Assembly (NCBI GenBank): GCA_002478745.1
Contig: DLQI01000002.1
Span: 1-51,271, forward strand
DNA: 51,271 nt
Direction: 5' to 3'
From: Rhodobacteraceae bacterium UBA7436
GTDB lineage: Bacteria > Pseudomonadota > Alphaproteobacteria > Rhodobacterales > Rhodobacteraceae
The notes below the pieces were generated by a model that saw only the letters and a list, made by a program, of their open reading frames with translations, made no database searches and was not told the origin of the DNA. Every line of letters begins with the position of its first letter. The first letter of the stretch is position 1. Made by a program: the position numbers and the translations under genes. This document shows positions 32,993-41,886 of the stretch, in pieces.

Positions 32993-35755
32993 ATGTCTGA
33001 TACAGTGAAATTCACGCTAGATGGCACAGAAGTCGAGGCCGAAGCTGGCCTGACAATCTGGGAAGTGGCCAATGGTCGTGGACTTGTTATCCCTCACCTG
33101 TGCCACAAGCCAGCACCCGGCTATCGCCCTGATGGCAATTGCCGCGCCTGTATGGTTGAGATCGACGGTGAGCGTACGTTGGCCGCTTCGTGTATTCGGG
33201 AGCCGTTGGATGGCATGGTGGTAACCACCAATTCTGCCCGCGCTGAGAATGCGCGCAAGATGGTGGTTGAGATGTTGGTTGCAGACCAGCCTGCCCGTGA
33301 AGATGCACATGATAAGTCAGCGCACCTGTGGGATATGGCCGAGTTGAATGGTGTGTCAGAGAGCCGTTTTCCAAAATTGGAAGAGGGTCGCATTCCGTTG
33401 TTGGATGACAGTCACGTTGCGATGTCTGTTAACTTGGATGCTTGTATTTCTTGCGGTTTGTGCGTGCGCGCATGTCGTGAGGTTCAGGTCAACGATGTGA
33501 TTGGTATGTCGGGCCGTGGCCATGACAGCTATCCTACTTTTGATATGGCTGACCCAATGGGTGATTCATCTTGTGTGGCGTGTGGCGAATGCGTTCAAGC
33601 CTGCCCAACAGGTGCTTTGATGCCTGCCGCTGTGACTGAGGGTGACTCCGTTGGGGACAGCAAAGATTTTGATAGCGAAACAGAAAGCGTTTGTGCGTTT
33701 TGTGGTGTGGGTTGCCAGATTTCGATTAAGGTCAAAGATGGCAAGGTGAAGTATGTTGAGGGCATCAATGGTCCTGCAAACGAGGGCCGTTTGTGCGTCA
33801 AAGGCCGCTTTGGCTACGACTATATCCACCACAATCACCGCCTGACCAAACCGTTGATCCGTCGCGAGGATGCACCTGCCAAGGGTTTGAATGTTGATCC
33901 CGGAAATTGGGGCAGTGTTTTCCGCGAGGCAACTTGGGATGAGGCGCTGGATTTTGCTGCCAATGGTCTGAAGGGGCGCGGGCGCGAAGTGGCAGGTTTT
34001 GGGTCTGCCAAGTGCACCAATGAAGAAGCCTATCTGTTCCAAAAATTCATTCGTGAAGGGTTCAAGCACAATAACGTCGACCACTGTACGCGTTTGTGCC
34101 ACGCCTCATCCGTTTCTGCGTTGATTGAAAACGTTGGCTCGGGTGCAGTAACTGCGACATTCAACGAGATTGAAAATGCGGATGTGGCCATCGTAATTGG
34201 TGCCAATCCGATCGAAAACCACCCAGTGGCGGCGACCTATTTCAAACAGTTCACCAAACGCGGCGGCAAGTTGATTGTGATGGATCCGCGCGGTCAGGCG
34301 CTTAAGCGCTTTGCCACTCACATGCTTCAGTTTCGCCCGGGTGCGGACGTCTCAATGTTGAACGCGATCATGCATGTGATCGTTGAAGAGGGGTTATACG
34401 ACCAACAATACATAGAGGCGTACACTGAAAACTGGGAAGCTGAAAAAGCCCACCTTAAGGATTTCACTCCAGAGAAGATGTCTGAAATTTGTGGTATCGA
34501 CGCTGAAACTTTACGCGCAGTGGCCCGCACATTTGCAGGTGCTAAAGCAGGGATGATTTTCTGGGGCATGGGCGTCAGTCAACACATCCATGGTACAGAC
34601 AATGCGCGTTGCTTGATTTCTTTGGCGTTAATGACGGGCCAAGTTGGTCGGCCAGGCTCTGGTCTTCACCCACTGCGTGGTCAGAACAACGTACAAGGTG
34701 CGTCTGACGCCGGCTTGGTTCCGATGTTCTTACCTGACTACCAGTCGGTGACGGACGATGGTGTGCGCTCTGCATTTACCGAAGTTTGGGGGTCAGGTGA
34801 TTTCTCGAATGAGAAGGGCCTAACCGTGACCGAAATCATGGACGCGGTCCATGAGGACAAGATCAAGGCGATGTACATTTTGGGTGAGAACCCAGCGATG
34901 TCTGATCCAGATGTTGAACATGCGCGTGATGCTTTGGCCAAACTTGACCACTTGGTTGTTCAAGACATCTTTATCACTGAAACTGCGAACTATGCCGACG
35001 TAATTTTGCCAGCCTCTGCGCTGTATGAAAAATCGGGCACCGTTTCCAACACGAACCGTCAGGTGCAAATGGTGCGCCAAGCGGTTGTACCTCCGGGTGA
35101 GGCGAAAGAAGATTGGTGGATCGAAGTTGAGTTGGCCAAACGCTGTGGCTTGGATTGGACTTATACGCATCCAAGCGAAGTGTTTGCTGAGATGACAGTG
35201 AATATGCGCAGTCTCGACAATATCACGTGGGATCGCCTGACAACTGAAGCGGTGACCTATCCGTCACTTAGCCCGACTGATCCTGGTCAGGCGGTCGTGT
35301 TTGGCGATGGTTTCCCGCGTACCGATGGGCGCGCTAAATTTACGCCCGCTAGTGTGATTGCACCAGATGATGTGCCTGATGCGGAATACCCAATGATCCT
35401 GACAACGGGCCGTCAGCTAGAACACTGGCACACAGGTTCTATGACCCGTCGTGCGACTGTGTTGGATGGGTTAGAGCCTGAGGCGAACTGTTCGCTGCAC
35501 CCATCCACTTTGCGCAAGCTAGGCGTTGAGCCGGGTGGGCATGTACGTCTGACCACGAAGCGTGGTTCGATTGTGATCATGGCACGTATGGATCGTGCTG
35601 TGGCACCTGACATGGTGTTCTTACCATTTGCTTTTGTCGAAGCGGCGGCAAACATTCTGACGAATCCAGCGGTTGATCCGTTTGGAAAAATTCCAGAATT
35701 TAAGTTTTCTGCGGTGAAAGTTGAAGCTGCTGCTGATGTTATGGCGGCTGAATAA
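32993..35755 (+). CDS. fdhA: Formate dehydrogenase alpha subunit (Mo-bisMGD, cysteine type)
   Basis: A 920-residue molybdopterin oxidoreductase that oxidises formate to CO2. The N-terminal [2Fe-2S] domain has C37, C50, C53 and C67. Next are two [4Fe-4S] ferredoxin motifs (CISCGLCVRACRE, CVACGECVQACPTGA), the Mo-domain cluster CAFCGVGC with GRLCVKGRFGYD, then molybdopterin-binding domains. The metal ligand is cysteine, not selenocysteine: C369 in HCTRLCHASS. A C-terminal dinucleotide-binding domain holds TTGRQLEHWHTGSMTRR. No signal peptide or Tat motif is seen, so it is cytoplasmic. No NADH-binding or FdhD genes are adjacent, so the electron acceptor is unclear. GGGAGG lies 6 bases before the ATG. 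Confidence 0.94.
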   Translation: MSDTVKFTLDGTEVEAEAGLTIWEVANGRGLVIPHLCHKPAPGYRPDGNCRACMVEIDGERTLAASCIREPLDGMVVTTNSARAENARKMVVEMLVADQPAREDAHDKSAHLWDMAELNGVSESRFPKLEEGRIPLLDDSHVAMSVNLDACISCGLCVRACREVQVNDVIGMSGRGHDSYPTFDMADPMGDSSCVACGECVQACPTGALMPAAVTEGDSVGDSKDFDSETESVCAFCGVGCQISIKVKDGKVKYVEGINGPANEGRLCVKGRFGYDYIHHNHRLTKPLIRREDAPAKGLNVDPGNWGSVFREATWDEALDFAANGLKGRGREVAGFGSAKCTNEEAYLFQKFIREGFKHNNVDHCTRLCHASSVSALIENVGSGAVTATFNEIENADVAIVIGANPIENHPVAATYFKQFTKRGGKLIVMDPRGQALKRFATHMLQFRPGADVSMLNAIMHVIVEEGLYDQQYIEAYTENWEAEKAHLKDFTPEKMSEICGIDAETLRAVARTFAGAKAGMIFWGMGVSQHIHGTDNARCLISLALMTGQVGRPGSGLHPLRGQNNVQGASDAGLVPMFLPDYQSVTDDGVRSAFTEVWGSGDFSNEKGLTVTEIMDAVHEDKIKAMYILGENPAMSDPDVEHARDALAKLDHLVVQDIFITETANYADVILPASALYEKSGTVSNTNRQVQMVRQAVVPPGEAKEDWWIEVELAKRCGLDWTYTHPSEVFAEMTVNMRSLDNITWDRLTTEAVTYPSLSPTDPGQAVVFGDGFPRTDGRAKFTPASVIAPDDVPDAEYPMILTTGRQLEHWHTGSMTRRATVLDGLEPEANCSLHPSTLRKLGVEPGGHVRLTTKRGSIVIMARMDRAVAPDMVFLPFAFVEAAANILTNPAVDPFGKIPEFKFSAVKVEAAADVMAAE

Positions 35756-35761
35756 GAAATC

Positions 35762-35787
35762 AAAAGGTGGGCTGCGGCCCGCCTTTT
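35762..35787. terminator. Bidirectional intrinsic terminator between fdhA and WGR gene
   Basis: AAAAGGTGGGC pairs with GCCCGCCTTTT (11 positions with one G-T wobble) around the loop TGCG. A-tract and T-tract flank the stem, so it gives a U-run on both strands. It lies 6 bp after the fdhA stop and 9 bp from the convergent WGR stop. Confidence 0.85.
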
Positions 35788-35796
35788 ACCCAAAGT

Positions 35797-36024
35797 TTAA
35801 GCGCGTTTATAACCGCGTTTTTGAGCACGGATGCGGTAAGCATCGGCGGCATGGGATGCGTCACGTAAATTGCCAAAGCTGGTGATCGTTTCACAGGGTG
35901 CGCCACCTTTGACACCCCATTCGCGCAACACCGACACTTCGGAAAATAGATCCATAGCGATTTCGACACGGTAAAACCGTGGTCTCGCTTTGTGGCTGGG
36001 GCGATATAAAACGACGTCTAGCAT
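35797..36024 (-). CDS. Small WGR domain protein
   Basis: A 75-residue protein that is essentially one WGR-like domain: KARPRFYRVEIAMDLFSEVS, VLREWGVKGG with the WG(V/R) turn, then a helix with DASHAADAYRIRAQKRGYK. WGR domains occur in PARPs and MolR-like proteins and can bind nucleic acids. Stand-alone versions are common in alphaproteobacteria without known function. It converges with fdhA. Confidence 0.8.
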   Translation of the reverse strand: MLDVVLYRPSHKARPRFYRVEIAMDLFSEVSVLREWGVKGGAPCETITSFGNLRDASHAADAYRIRAQKRGYKRA

Positions 36025-36108
36025 TGCGAGTGATTCTATCAGTGTTTTCAGTGAGGTGAAGAGCCAATTGTTGTTTGGGCAGGTTTTTGATGTGTGCCCA
36101 ATTTCTGG

Positions 36109-36810
36109 TTAGCTCCAGCTGACATCCCCAAGAAAAATATACCCGGCACCATAGATCGTTTTGATCAGCTGCGGGTTCTTGGGATCTTCACGCAATTTAG
36201 TACGCAGGCGTGAAATACGCACATCCATCGCGCGGTCAAAACTTTCGCTTGCGGCCCCGCCCAATGACTCTTGCATCTGAGTGCGGGTGATTAGACGCTT
36301 TGGGCTATCAAGGAATAGACGAAGCACTTCGCCTTCAGCATGTGAAAAAGGAGTGGCATCACCTGCATCTTCTATCAAAGTGTAAGCATCAAAATGAGCG
36401 GTCCAACCATTGAATTTGGCGGTATTGCTGGTTTGGGTCACAGCCTTACCACCGCGCAATCGGGCACGAACGCGCGCAACTACTTCCAAGGGATCAAACG
36501 GTTTGATAATGTAGTCATCGGCACCCAGCTCCAGACCAGTAACCCGATCCTGCACCTGCGCACGGCCAGAAATGATAATGACAGACGCCCCTTGTTCTAA
36601 TGCAAGACGGTGAACAACCGTTAGCCCATCGGTATCAGGCAAGGACAAGTCGACCAAGCAAACATCAGGCGTGTGCTTTTGCAACGCGGCCTCAAATTCG
36701 CGGGCACGTCCAAAACACATTGTCCGGAAACCAGCATCTTCCAGCGCATCAGCCAACATTGTGCGAATGGCTGGCTCGTCATCAAGGATGGTTACTAACG
36801 GCGCTGTCAT
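36109..36810 (-). CDS. OmpR-family response regulator
   Basis: A 233-residue two-component regulator. The receiver domain has acidic residues D10 and D11, phosphoacceptor D54 (VDLSLP) and the conserved lysine in DDYIIKPFDP. The C-terminal winged helix has GEVLRLFLDSPKRLITRTQ, RAMDVRISRLRTKL and KTIYGAGYIF. The start overlaps the kinase stop (ATGA), so it is the partner of the upstream hybrid kinase. The pair is divergent from the acyl-CoA ligase / Liv ABC operon, a likely target. Confidence 0.92.
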   Translation of the reverse strand: MTAPLVTILDDEPAIRTMLADALEDAGFRTMCFGRAREFEAALQKHTPDVCLVDLSLPDTDGLTVVHRLALEQGASVIIISGRAQVQDRVTGLELGADDYIIKPFDPLEVVARVRARLRGGKAVTQTSNTAKFNGWTAHFDAYTLIEDAGDATPFSHAEGEVLRLFLDSPKRLITRTQMQESLGGAASESFDRAMDVRISRLRTKLREDPKNPQLIKTIYGAGYIFLGDVSWS

Positions 36811-38714
36811 TGTTGCACCTTCGGTTTGAGGACATTGGCCAGATCGTAGGCTGTGAATGGTTTCGCAAGGACAGTTGTCGCGGCTTGGGCCTCATGGTGC
36901 AATGGGTCATTTGGGGACAAAGAGGTCATAAGGACGACCGGCGTCTTTCCCTTTTCGATCCGCTTAAGTAAATCCAGCCCCGTACCTTCACCGCTTAGAC
37001 GGATATCAGATAGGATTAGGGCGATGTCAGGCAGGCTGGCGATGAGTGCGGTGGCCTCATCTGCTGAAGTTGCCTCAATAACGCTGTGCCCCATGTCAGT
37101 CAGCATATCGCGATAAAGTGCACGTAGATCATCGTTGTCCTCAACCAGCAAAGCCAAGCCGCCGGTGACCTCAGGGCTAAAGCGCAGCGGCAGGCGCAGA
37201 CGAATGGATGCGCCGCCCTCTGGCGTATTTTGTAGCCTAAGATCACCGCCAGCGAGTTTGGTAATGTCGTAGACCATGGGCAGACCTAAGCCTGTTCCTT
37301 CGCTACCTTTGGTTGTGTAGAATGGGTCGCACGCGTGCTTCAAAGCATCTTCGGAAAACCCCGTGCCTGTGTCCGATACCGTAAATTCAATCCACGTGTT
37401 GTGAACCGTTGATGCACTAAGTTTAATAGTTCCGTTCGACCCACAGGCGTCACGGGCGTTTAAGATTAGATTAAGCAACGCGTCTTTAATCGCACCTTGA
37501 TCCAGCAGAACCGCTTTGTTTGGTAGTTGATCGATCACAGTGAAAACGACGTTCTCTGGTAGAGTTGGGGCCGCGAGTGTTTCCATCTCACGCAGTAAGG
37601 CGTGCAAGTTTGTGACACGCGGGCGTTGGACACGTTGACTGGTGATCTCAGCAATGCTGCCCAATAGATCGCCGCCGCGTTTTGCTGCATTCAAGGTCCC
37701 GTCGATCAAGGGTTTGGCAGCCGAGGGCAGTTCATCAAGGCGTGCCAACTTGGACTGCATTCCAAGAATGATGGTCAGTAGGTTCGAGAAGTCATGCGCC
37801 AGTCCTGATGTCACTTGGGCGGCCAGTTCACGTTTGCTGGTTTGCTGTAGTGCTACGCGTGTTTGAGTTTCCAAAGTTACATCGGTGGACAAAACGTAGG
37901 CACCACCACGGGTGTCAGGTGTAAAGGCCGCGCGGATGCGATGGGCGCTGGCGGCATCTGTGAACTCAGTCAGAGTGTTCTCGCCAGCGAATGCGCCGTG
38001 AAGCATGGGTTTGATTTTCTCGTATACGCCCAACCCAAGTGCATCCGAAATATGCATGCCGATGATGTTGTTCGGGCGCCCTGGGATGATCGTGCTGAGT
38101 TGCCGATTGGAGTAAGTGTAATGCCCCGTCTCATCGATGTGGGCGATGTGCGCGGGCATCATTTCGGTCGTTAGACGTGTCCGTGCCTCCACTTCTGTAA
38201 GGTGCCGTTTCGTTTCACCAAGCGCTGACACTGTCGCGGCCAGTGCACGGTTTGTACTGGCCAGTTCTTCGGCGTGGGCCAAGACCTGATCCGTCAGTTC
38301 CTCAGAGCGGGCCCGTAGCAGCGTGTCTTGTTTTTTGGTGCTTGTGATATCGGTGTAGACTGTGATCCACCCGCCTTGGGGCAGGGGGGATCCTTCCACG
38401 GATATGACCGTGCCGTTGGAGCGATGGCGCTCAACATAGTGCGGTTCGAACGCACGGGCGACTTCAATCCGCTCTGCCACAAAAGCTTCAAGATCATCAA
38501 TGTTACCATACTCACCGCGCAAAGCGAGATGACGGATCGTATCTGCAAAGGGCGCACCTGGTGCGACCAAATCATCTGGTAGGTCAAACATTTCTTTGAA
38601 AGGGGCGTTGCTTACTGCAAGCCTAAGATCGCTGTCAAAGATGGTCAAAGCCTGCCCGATCAAATTGAGGCCAGCAGCGGTCATAGCATGTGTGGCAGCG
38701 CGATTGAGCGTCAC
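36807..38714 (-). CDS. Hybrid PAS histidine kinase with C-terminal receiver
   Basis: About 635 residues: an N-terminal PAS-like domain (LIGQALTIFDSDLRLAVSN, GGWITVYTDIT), a coiled coil, a second PAS domain (MPAHIAHIDETGHYTYSN), a HisKA domain with phospho-histidine H307 in GLAHDFSNLL, an HATPase (NLILNARDACG, DTGTGFSEDAL, EGTGLGLPMVYD) and a receiver with D570 (ILSDIRLSG). No membrane segment is evident, so it should sense a cytoplasmic signal. I prefer a GTG start at 38714, preceded by AAGGGG at 6 bases. An ATG at 38792 in frame has no ribosome site. The stop overlaps the response regulator start. Confidence 0.9.
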   Translation of the reverse strand: MTLNRAATHAMTAAGLNLIGQALTIFDSDLRLAVSNAPFKEMFDLPDDLVAPGAPFADTIRHLALRGEYGNIDDLEAFVAERIEVARAFEPHYVERHRSNGTVISVEGSPLPQGGWITVYTDITSTKKQDTLLRARSEELTDQVLAHAEELASTNRALAATVSALGETKRHLTEVEARTRLTTEMMPAHIAHIDETGHYTYSNRQLSTIIPGRPNNIIGMHISDALGLGVYEKIKPMLHGAFAGENTLTEFTDAASAHRIRAAFTPDTRGGAYVLSTDVTLETQTRVALQQTSKRELAAQVTSGLAHDFSNLLTIILGMQSKLARLDELPSAAKPLIDGTLNAAKRGGDLLGSIAEITSQRVQRPRVTNLHALLREMETLAAPTLPENVVFTVIDQLPNKAVLLDQGAIKDALLNLILNARDACGSNGTIKLSASTVHNTWIEFTVSDTGTGFSEDALKHACDPFYTTKGSEGTGLGLPMVYDITKLAGGDLRLQNTPEGGASIRLRLPLRFSPEVTGGLALLVEDNDDLRALYRDMLTDMGHSVIEATSADEATALIASLPDIALILSDIRLSGEGTGLDLLKRIEKGKTPVVLMTSLSPNDPLHHEAQAATTVLAKPFTAYDLANVLKPKVQQ

Positions 38715-38929
38715 GTGTGGCCCCTTAATGTTCGTGATTGCTCGCCCAGTGTGGGGCGGTGTCAGAGGGGAATTCAAGCACTGATCGCGCATTGTTACAA
38801 TTCGTTAGGATTGAGAAACCTTCAGGAAAAAGTTGACCTCAAGGATAAAGCCAGCATCCTTGAGTGACATAGAATCGCTGAAGTGATCGTGGCCGGGAAC
38901 CTTTGTTGCCGGTTTGGGAGGAGAATACA

Positions 38930-40900
38930 TTGTCGAAGACGCTTGATGGCGCTGGTGGATTAATATCCGTTCCAGCACTTTTGCACCGCAACGCAACTCA
39001 GTTCGGGTCCGCTCCTGCGTACCGTGAAAAAGAGTTTGGAATTTGGCAGAGTTGGACATGGTCACAGACCAATGAAGAGATTGAGGCACTTGCCTTAGGT
39101 CTGCTCGATCTTGGTGTGGCTGAAGGGGATTTCATCGCAGTCATCGGGCGCAACCGTCCGTATTTGTATTGGTCGATGATGGCTGCACAAATGGTCGGGG
39201 CCGTTCCGGTGCCTTTGTACCAAGACGCATCTGCCGAAGAGATGGCCTATACAATGAGCCATTGTGGGGCGCGTTTTGTGATCGCTGGTGACCAGGAACA
39301 AGTCGACAAGGTTATGGAGATCCAGAGCGAGCTTACAGAATTTGAAGCGATGATTTACCTCGATCCTCGGGGTCTTCGCAAATACGATAGCGCAAAACTA
39401 ACGCAATATAGTGCAGTACAAGAAGCGGGGCGCTCAAAGCGCGCGGCATTGCAGCCAGAGATGAAGGCACGTATTGCAAAGCTAGATTACGATAGCACCT
39501 GCGTGATGCTTTATACCTCTGGCACCACGGGAAAACCAAAGGGCGTTGTTCTGTCCAATCGTAACGTGATTGAGACGGCCAAGTCCTCATCCGAATTTGA
39601 TGACTTGCGCCAAACCGATGACATTTTGGCATACCTACCGATGGCATGGGTTGGCGATTTTATCTTTTCTGTGGGTCAAGCACTGTGGTGTGGTTTCTGT
39701 ACGAACTGTCCAGAAAGTGCGGATACAATGCACACGGATTTGCGTGAAATTGGGCCAACTTACTATTTTGCCCCGCCCCGTGTTTTCGAAAACCAGCTGA
39801 CCAACGTGATGATCCGCATGGAAGACGCGAGCCCGATGAAGAAGCGGTTGTTCGATTATTTCATGGGCGTTGCGCGCAAGGTTGGACCGTCCATACTGGA
39901 TGGAAATCCTGTGAGCTTGATCGACCGGATTAGATACCAGTTGGGTGAACTTGCAATCTACGGCCCGTTGAAAAATACACTTGGTTTTAGCCGTGTACGG
40001 GTGGGTTACACTGCGGGCGAAGCGATTGGCCCGGAGATTTTTGATTTCTATCGCTCCCTTGGGATCAACCTTAAGCAGCTATATGGTCAAACCGAAGCGA
40101 CGGTGTTTATCACCGCGCAACCTGATGGTGAGGTGCGTTCTGATACGGTTGGCGTAACGTGCCCTGGCGTCGAGTTGAAGATCGCTGAAAATGGCGAAGT
40201 CTTTTATCGAAGCCCTGGTGTTTTTGTTGAGTATTATAAAAATGCGGAAAGCACAGCAGACACTAAGGATGCTGAAGGTTGGGTTGCTACGGGTGACGCT
40301 GGATTCATTGAAGAAAGCAGCGGGCACTTGCGGATTATTGACCGTGCCAAGGACGTTGGACAGACCGGAAACGGCAACATGTTTGCGCCTAAGTATGTTG
40401 AGAATAAACTGAAGTTCTTTCCAAACATTCTGGAAGCGGTCGTTTTCGGAAATGGCAAACCCAATTGCACAGCTTTTGTGAATATCGATCTGACAGCTGT
40501 TGGCAACTGGGCTGAACGCAACAACATTGCCTATGCATCCTACCAAGAGTTGGCAGGCCACCCAGAGGTGCTTGCGACCATCCAGTCACATGTTGAAGAG
40601 GTTAACGCCTCTGTCGCGCAGGACGTGATGTTGTCGGACTGTCAGGTGCATCGTTTTGTGGTCTTACACAAACAACTAGATGCCGATGACGGCGAATTAA
40701 CACGCACGCAAAAAGTACGTCGTCGCATTATCGAGGAAAAGTTCTCAGATATTATTGACGCGATGTACGATGGGTCGGACACGATCTCGACCACCACAGA
40801 AGTGACCTATGAGGATGGCCGCAAAGGCGCGATTTCCGCGACGTTGGATATTCGTGATGCGGCAGTTCAAACCGTCAATTCACAGATTGCAGCGCAATGA
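38930..40900 (+). CDS. Long-chain acyl-CoA synthetase-like AMP-binding protein
   Basis: A 656-residue adenylate-forming ligase that activates a carboxylic acid to its CoA thioester. It has the P-loop YTSGTTGKPKGV, then the adenine motif YGQTEA, GWVATGDAGF, and a hinge region IIDRAKDVGQTGNGNMFAP. The start is a TTG at 38930, seven bases after a strong GGAGGAG; no ATG in frame has a comparable site. Size and motifs fit the long-chain/bubblegum-type ACS. It leads the Liv-type ABC operon and faces the kinase/regulator pair. Confidence 0.9.
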   Translation: MSKTLDGAGGLISVPALLHRNATQFGSAPAYREKEFGIWQSWTWSQTNEEIEALALGLLDLGVAEGDFIAVIGRNRPYLYWSMMAAQMVGAVPVPLYQDASAEEMAYTMSHCGARFVIAGDQEQVDKVMEIQSELTEFEAMIYLDPRGLRKYDSAKLTQYSAVQEAGRSKRAALQPEMKARIAKLDYDSTCVMLYTSGTTGKPKGVVLSNRNVIETAKSSSEFDDLRQTDDILAYLPMAWVGDFIFSVGQALWCGFCTNCPESADTMHTDLREIGPTYYFAPPRVFENQLTNVMIRMEDASPMKKRLFDYFMGVARKVGPSILDGNPVSLIDRIRYQLGELAIYGPLKNTLGFSRVRVGYTAGEAIGPEIFDFYRSLGINLKQLYGQTEATVFITAQPDGEVRSDTVGVTCPGVELKIAENGEVFYRSPGVFVEYYKNAESTADTKDAEGWVATGDAGFIEESSGHLRIIDRAKDVGQTGNGNMFAPKYVENKLKFFPNILEAVVFGNGKPNCTAFVNIDLTAVGNWAERNNIAYASYQELAGHPEVLATIQSHVEEVNASVAQDVMLSDCQVHRFVVLHKQLDADDGELTRTQKVRRRIIEEKFSDIIDAMYDGSDTISTTTEVTYEDGRKGAISATLDIRDAAVQTVNSQIAAQ

Positions 40901-40911
40901 GTTTTGTGAAT

Positions 40912-40955
40912 GTGGGAGCCTGCGGCGCGAGTTTATTTGGTAAGATGAAGATGGG
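40912..40955 (+). repeat. Dispersed intergenic repeat, copy 2
   Basis: This is the second copy of the repeat at 32845-32888, with the identical 22-nt core at 40929-40950. It fills most of the gap between the acyl-CoA synthetase stop and livG, ending just before the livG ribosome-binding region. A GCC/GGC mini-stem precedes the core. Confidence 0.8.
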
Positions 40956-40963
40956 ACGTTTCA

Positions 40964-41785
40964 ATGCTTGATCAAGCTGATGGATACATGACAGCCGACG
41001 GTCGCCAGATCGGTCCGGTTGTTATGGAGATGAAGAATATTACCCTGAGGTTTGGGGGGGTCGAGGCGATCAAGAATATCTCATTTGATATTCGTGAAGG
41101 CGAAGTGCGTGCCATCATTGGTCCCAATGGTGCTGGCAAATCTTCGATGCTGAATGTCATTTCCGGGTTTTACGTCCCTCAAGATGGTCAGGTTTTGTAC
41201 AAGGGGGTACAGCGCCCACAGATGCGTCCCTATCAAGTCGCCCAACAAGGGATCGCGCGGACGTTTCAAAACATCGCCTTGTTTGAAGGTATGAGCGTTT
41301 TGGACAACGTGATGACCGGTCGATTGACCCATATGAAAACGGGTATGTTTTCCCAAGCTTTGTGGAAGGGTCGCGCGGAAAAGGAAGAGACGGCGAACCG
41401 TGAAGTTGCTGAAAGAATTATTGATTTTCTTGAAATCCAAGCAATCCGCAAAACGCCGGTAGCGCGTTTGCCTTATGGTTTGAAGAAGCGTGTTGAGTTG
41501 GCCCGCGCCCTGGCTGCTGAACCGTCATTACTGCTTTTGGATGAACCGATGGCGGGGATGAACGTTGAGGAAAAAGAGGACATGAGCCGCTTTATCCTAT
41601 CAATGAACGACGAGTTCGGCACCACGATTGCCCTGATCGAACACGATATGGGCGTGGTCATGGACCTGTCAGATCGCGTTGTTGTTATGGATTATGGCAA
41701 GAAAATTGGGGATGGGACACCAGATGAGGTGCGCAACAACCAAGCTGTGATTGATGCGTATTTGGGTGTGGCTCATGATGAATAA
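40964..41785 (+). CDS. livG: Liv-type ABC transporter ATPase (LivG family)
   Basis: A 273-residue ABC ATPase of the branched-chain amino acid/amide (HAAT) class. Walker A is GPNGAGKSSML, the signature region LPYGLKKRVELARAL (a LivG-like variant of LSGGQ), Walker B LLLLDEPMAGMN, and the H-loop EHDMGVV. The C-terminal GTPDEVRNNQAVIDAYLG tail is typical of LivG. It pairs with livF downstream. The substrate may not be an amino acid, given the flanking CoA ligases. Confidence 0.93.
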   Translation: MLDQADGYMTADGRQIGPVVMEMKNITLRFGGVEAIKNISFDIREGEVRAIIGPNGAGKSSMLNVISGFYVPQDGQVLYKGVQRPQMRPYQVAQQGIARTFQNIALFEGMSVLDNVMTGRLTHMKTGMFSQALWKGRAEKEETANREVAERIIDFLEIQAIRKTPVARLPYGLKKRVELARALAAEPSLLLLDEPMAGMNVEEKEDMSRFILSMNDEFGTTIALIEHDMGVVMDLSDRVVVMDYGKKIGDGTPDEVRNNQAVIDAYLGVAHDE

Positions 41786-41802
41786 TTCGATCCAAAAACC
41801 AG

Positions 41803-41854
41803 GTAGGTATAACGTCGGTATCGTGTCGGTATTGCGTCGGTGCGCCAATGGCGC
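41803..41854 (+). repeat. Four 11-bp direct repeats plus hairpin before livH
   Basis: GTAGGTATAAC, GTCGGTATCGT, GTCGGTATTGC and GTCGGTGCGCC begin at 41803, 41814, 41825 and 41836, an exact 11-bp period. The last unit leads into a 5-bp hairpin GCGCC-AAT-GGCGC (41842-41854). The element lies in the 101-bp gap between livG and livH, 33 bp before the livH ATG. It could be a protein-binding array, an mRNA processing signal or a mobile short repeat. Confidence 0.7.
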
Positions 41855-41886
41855 GTCCCTAAATGTCAAAATGAGAGGGGCGCGAT

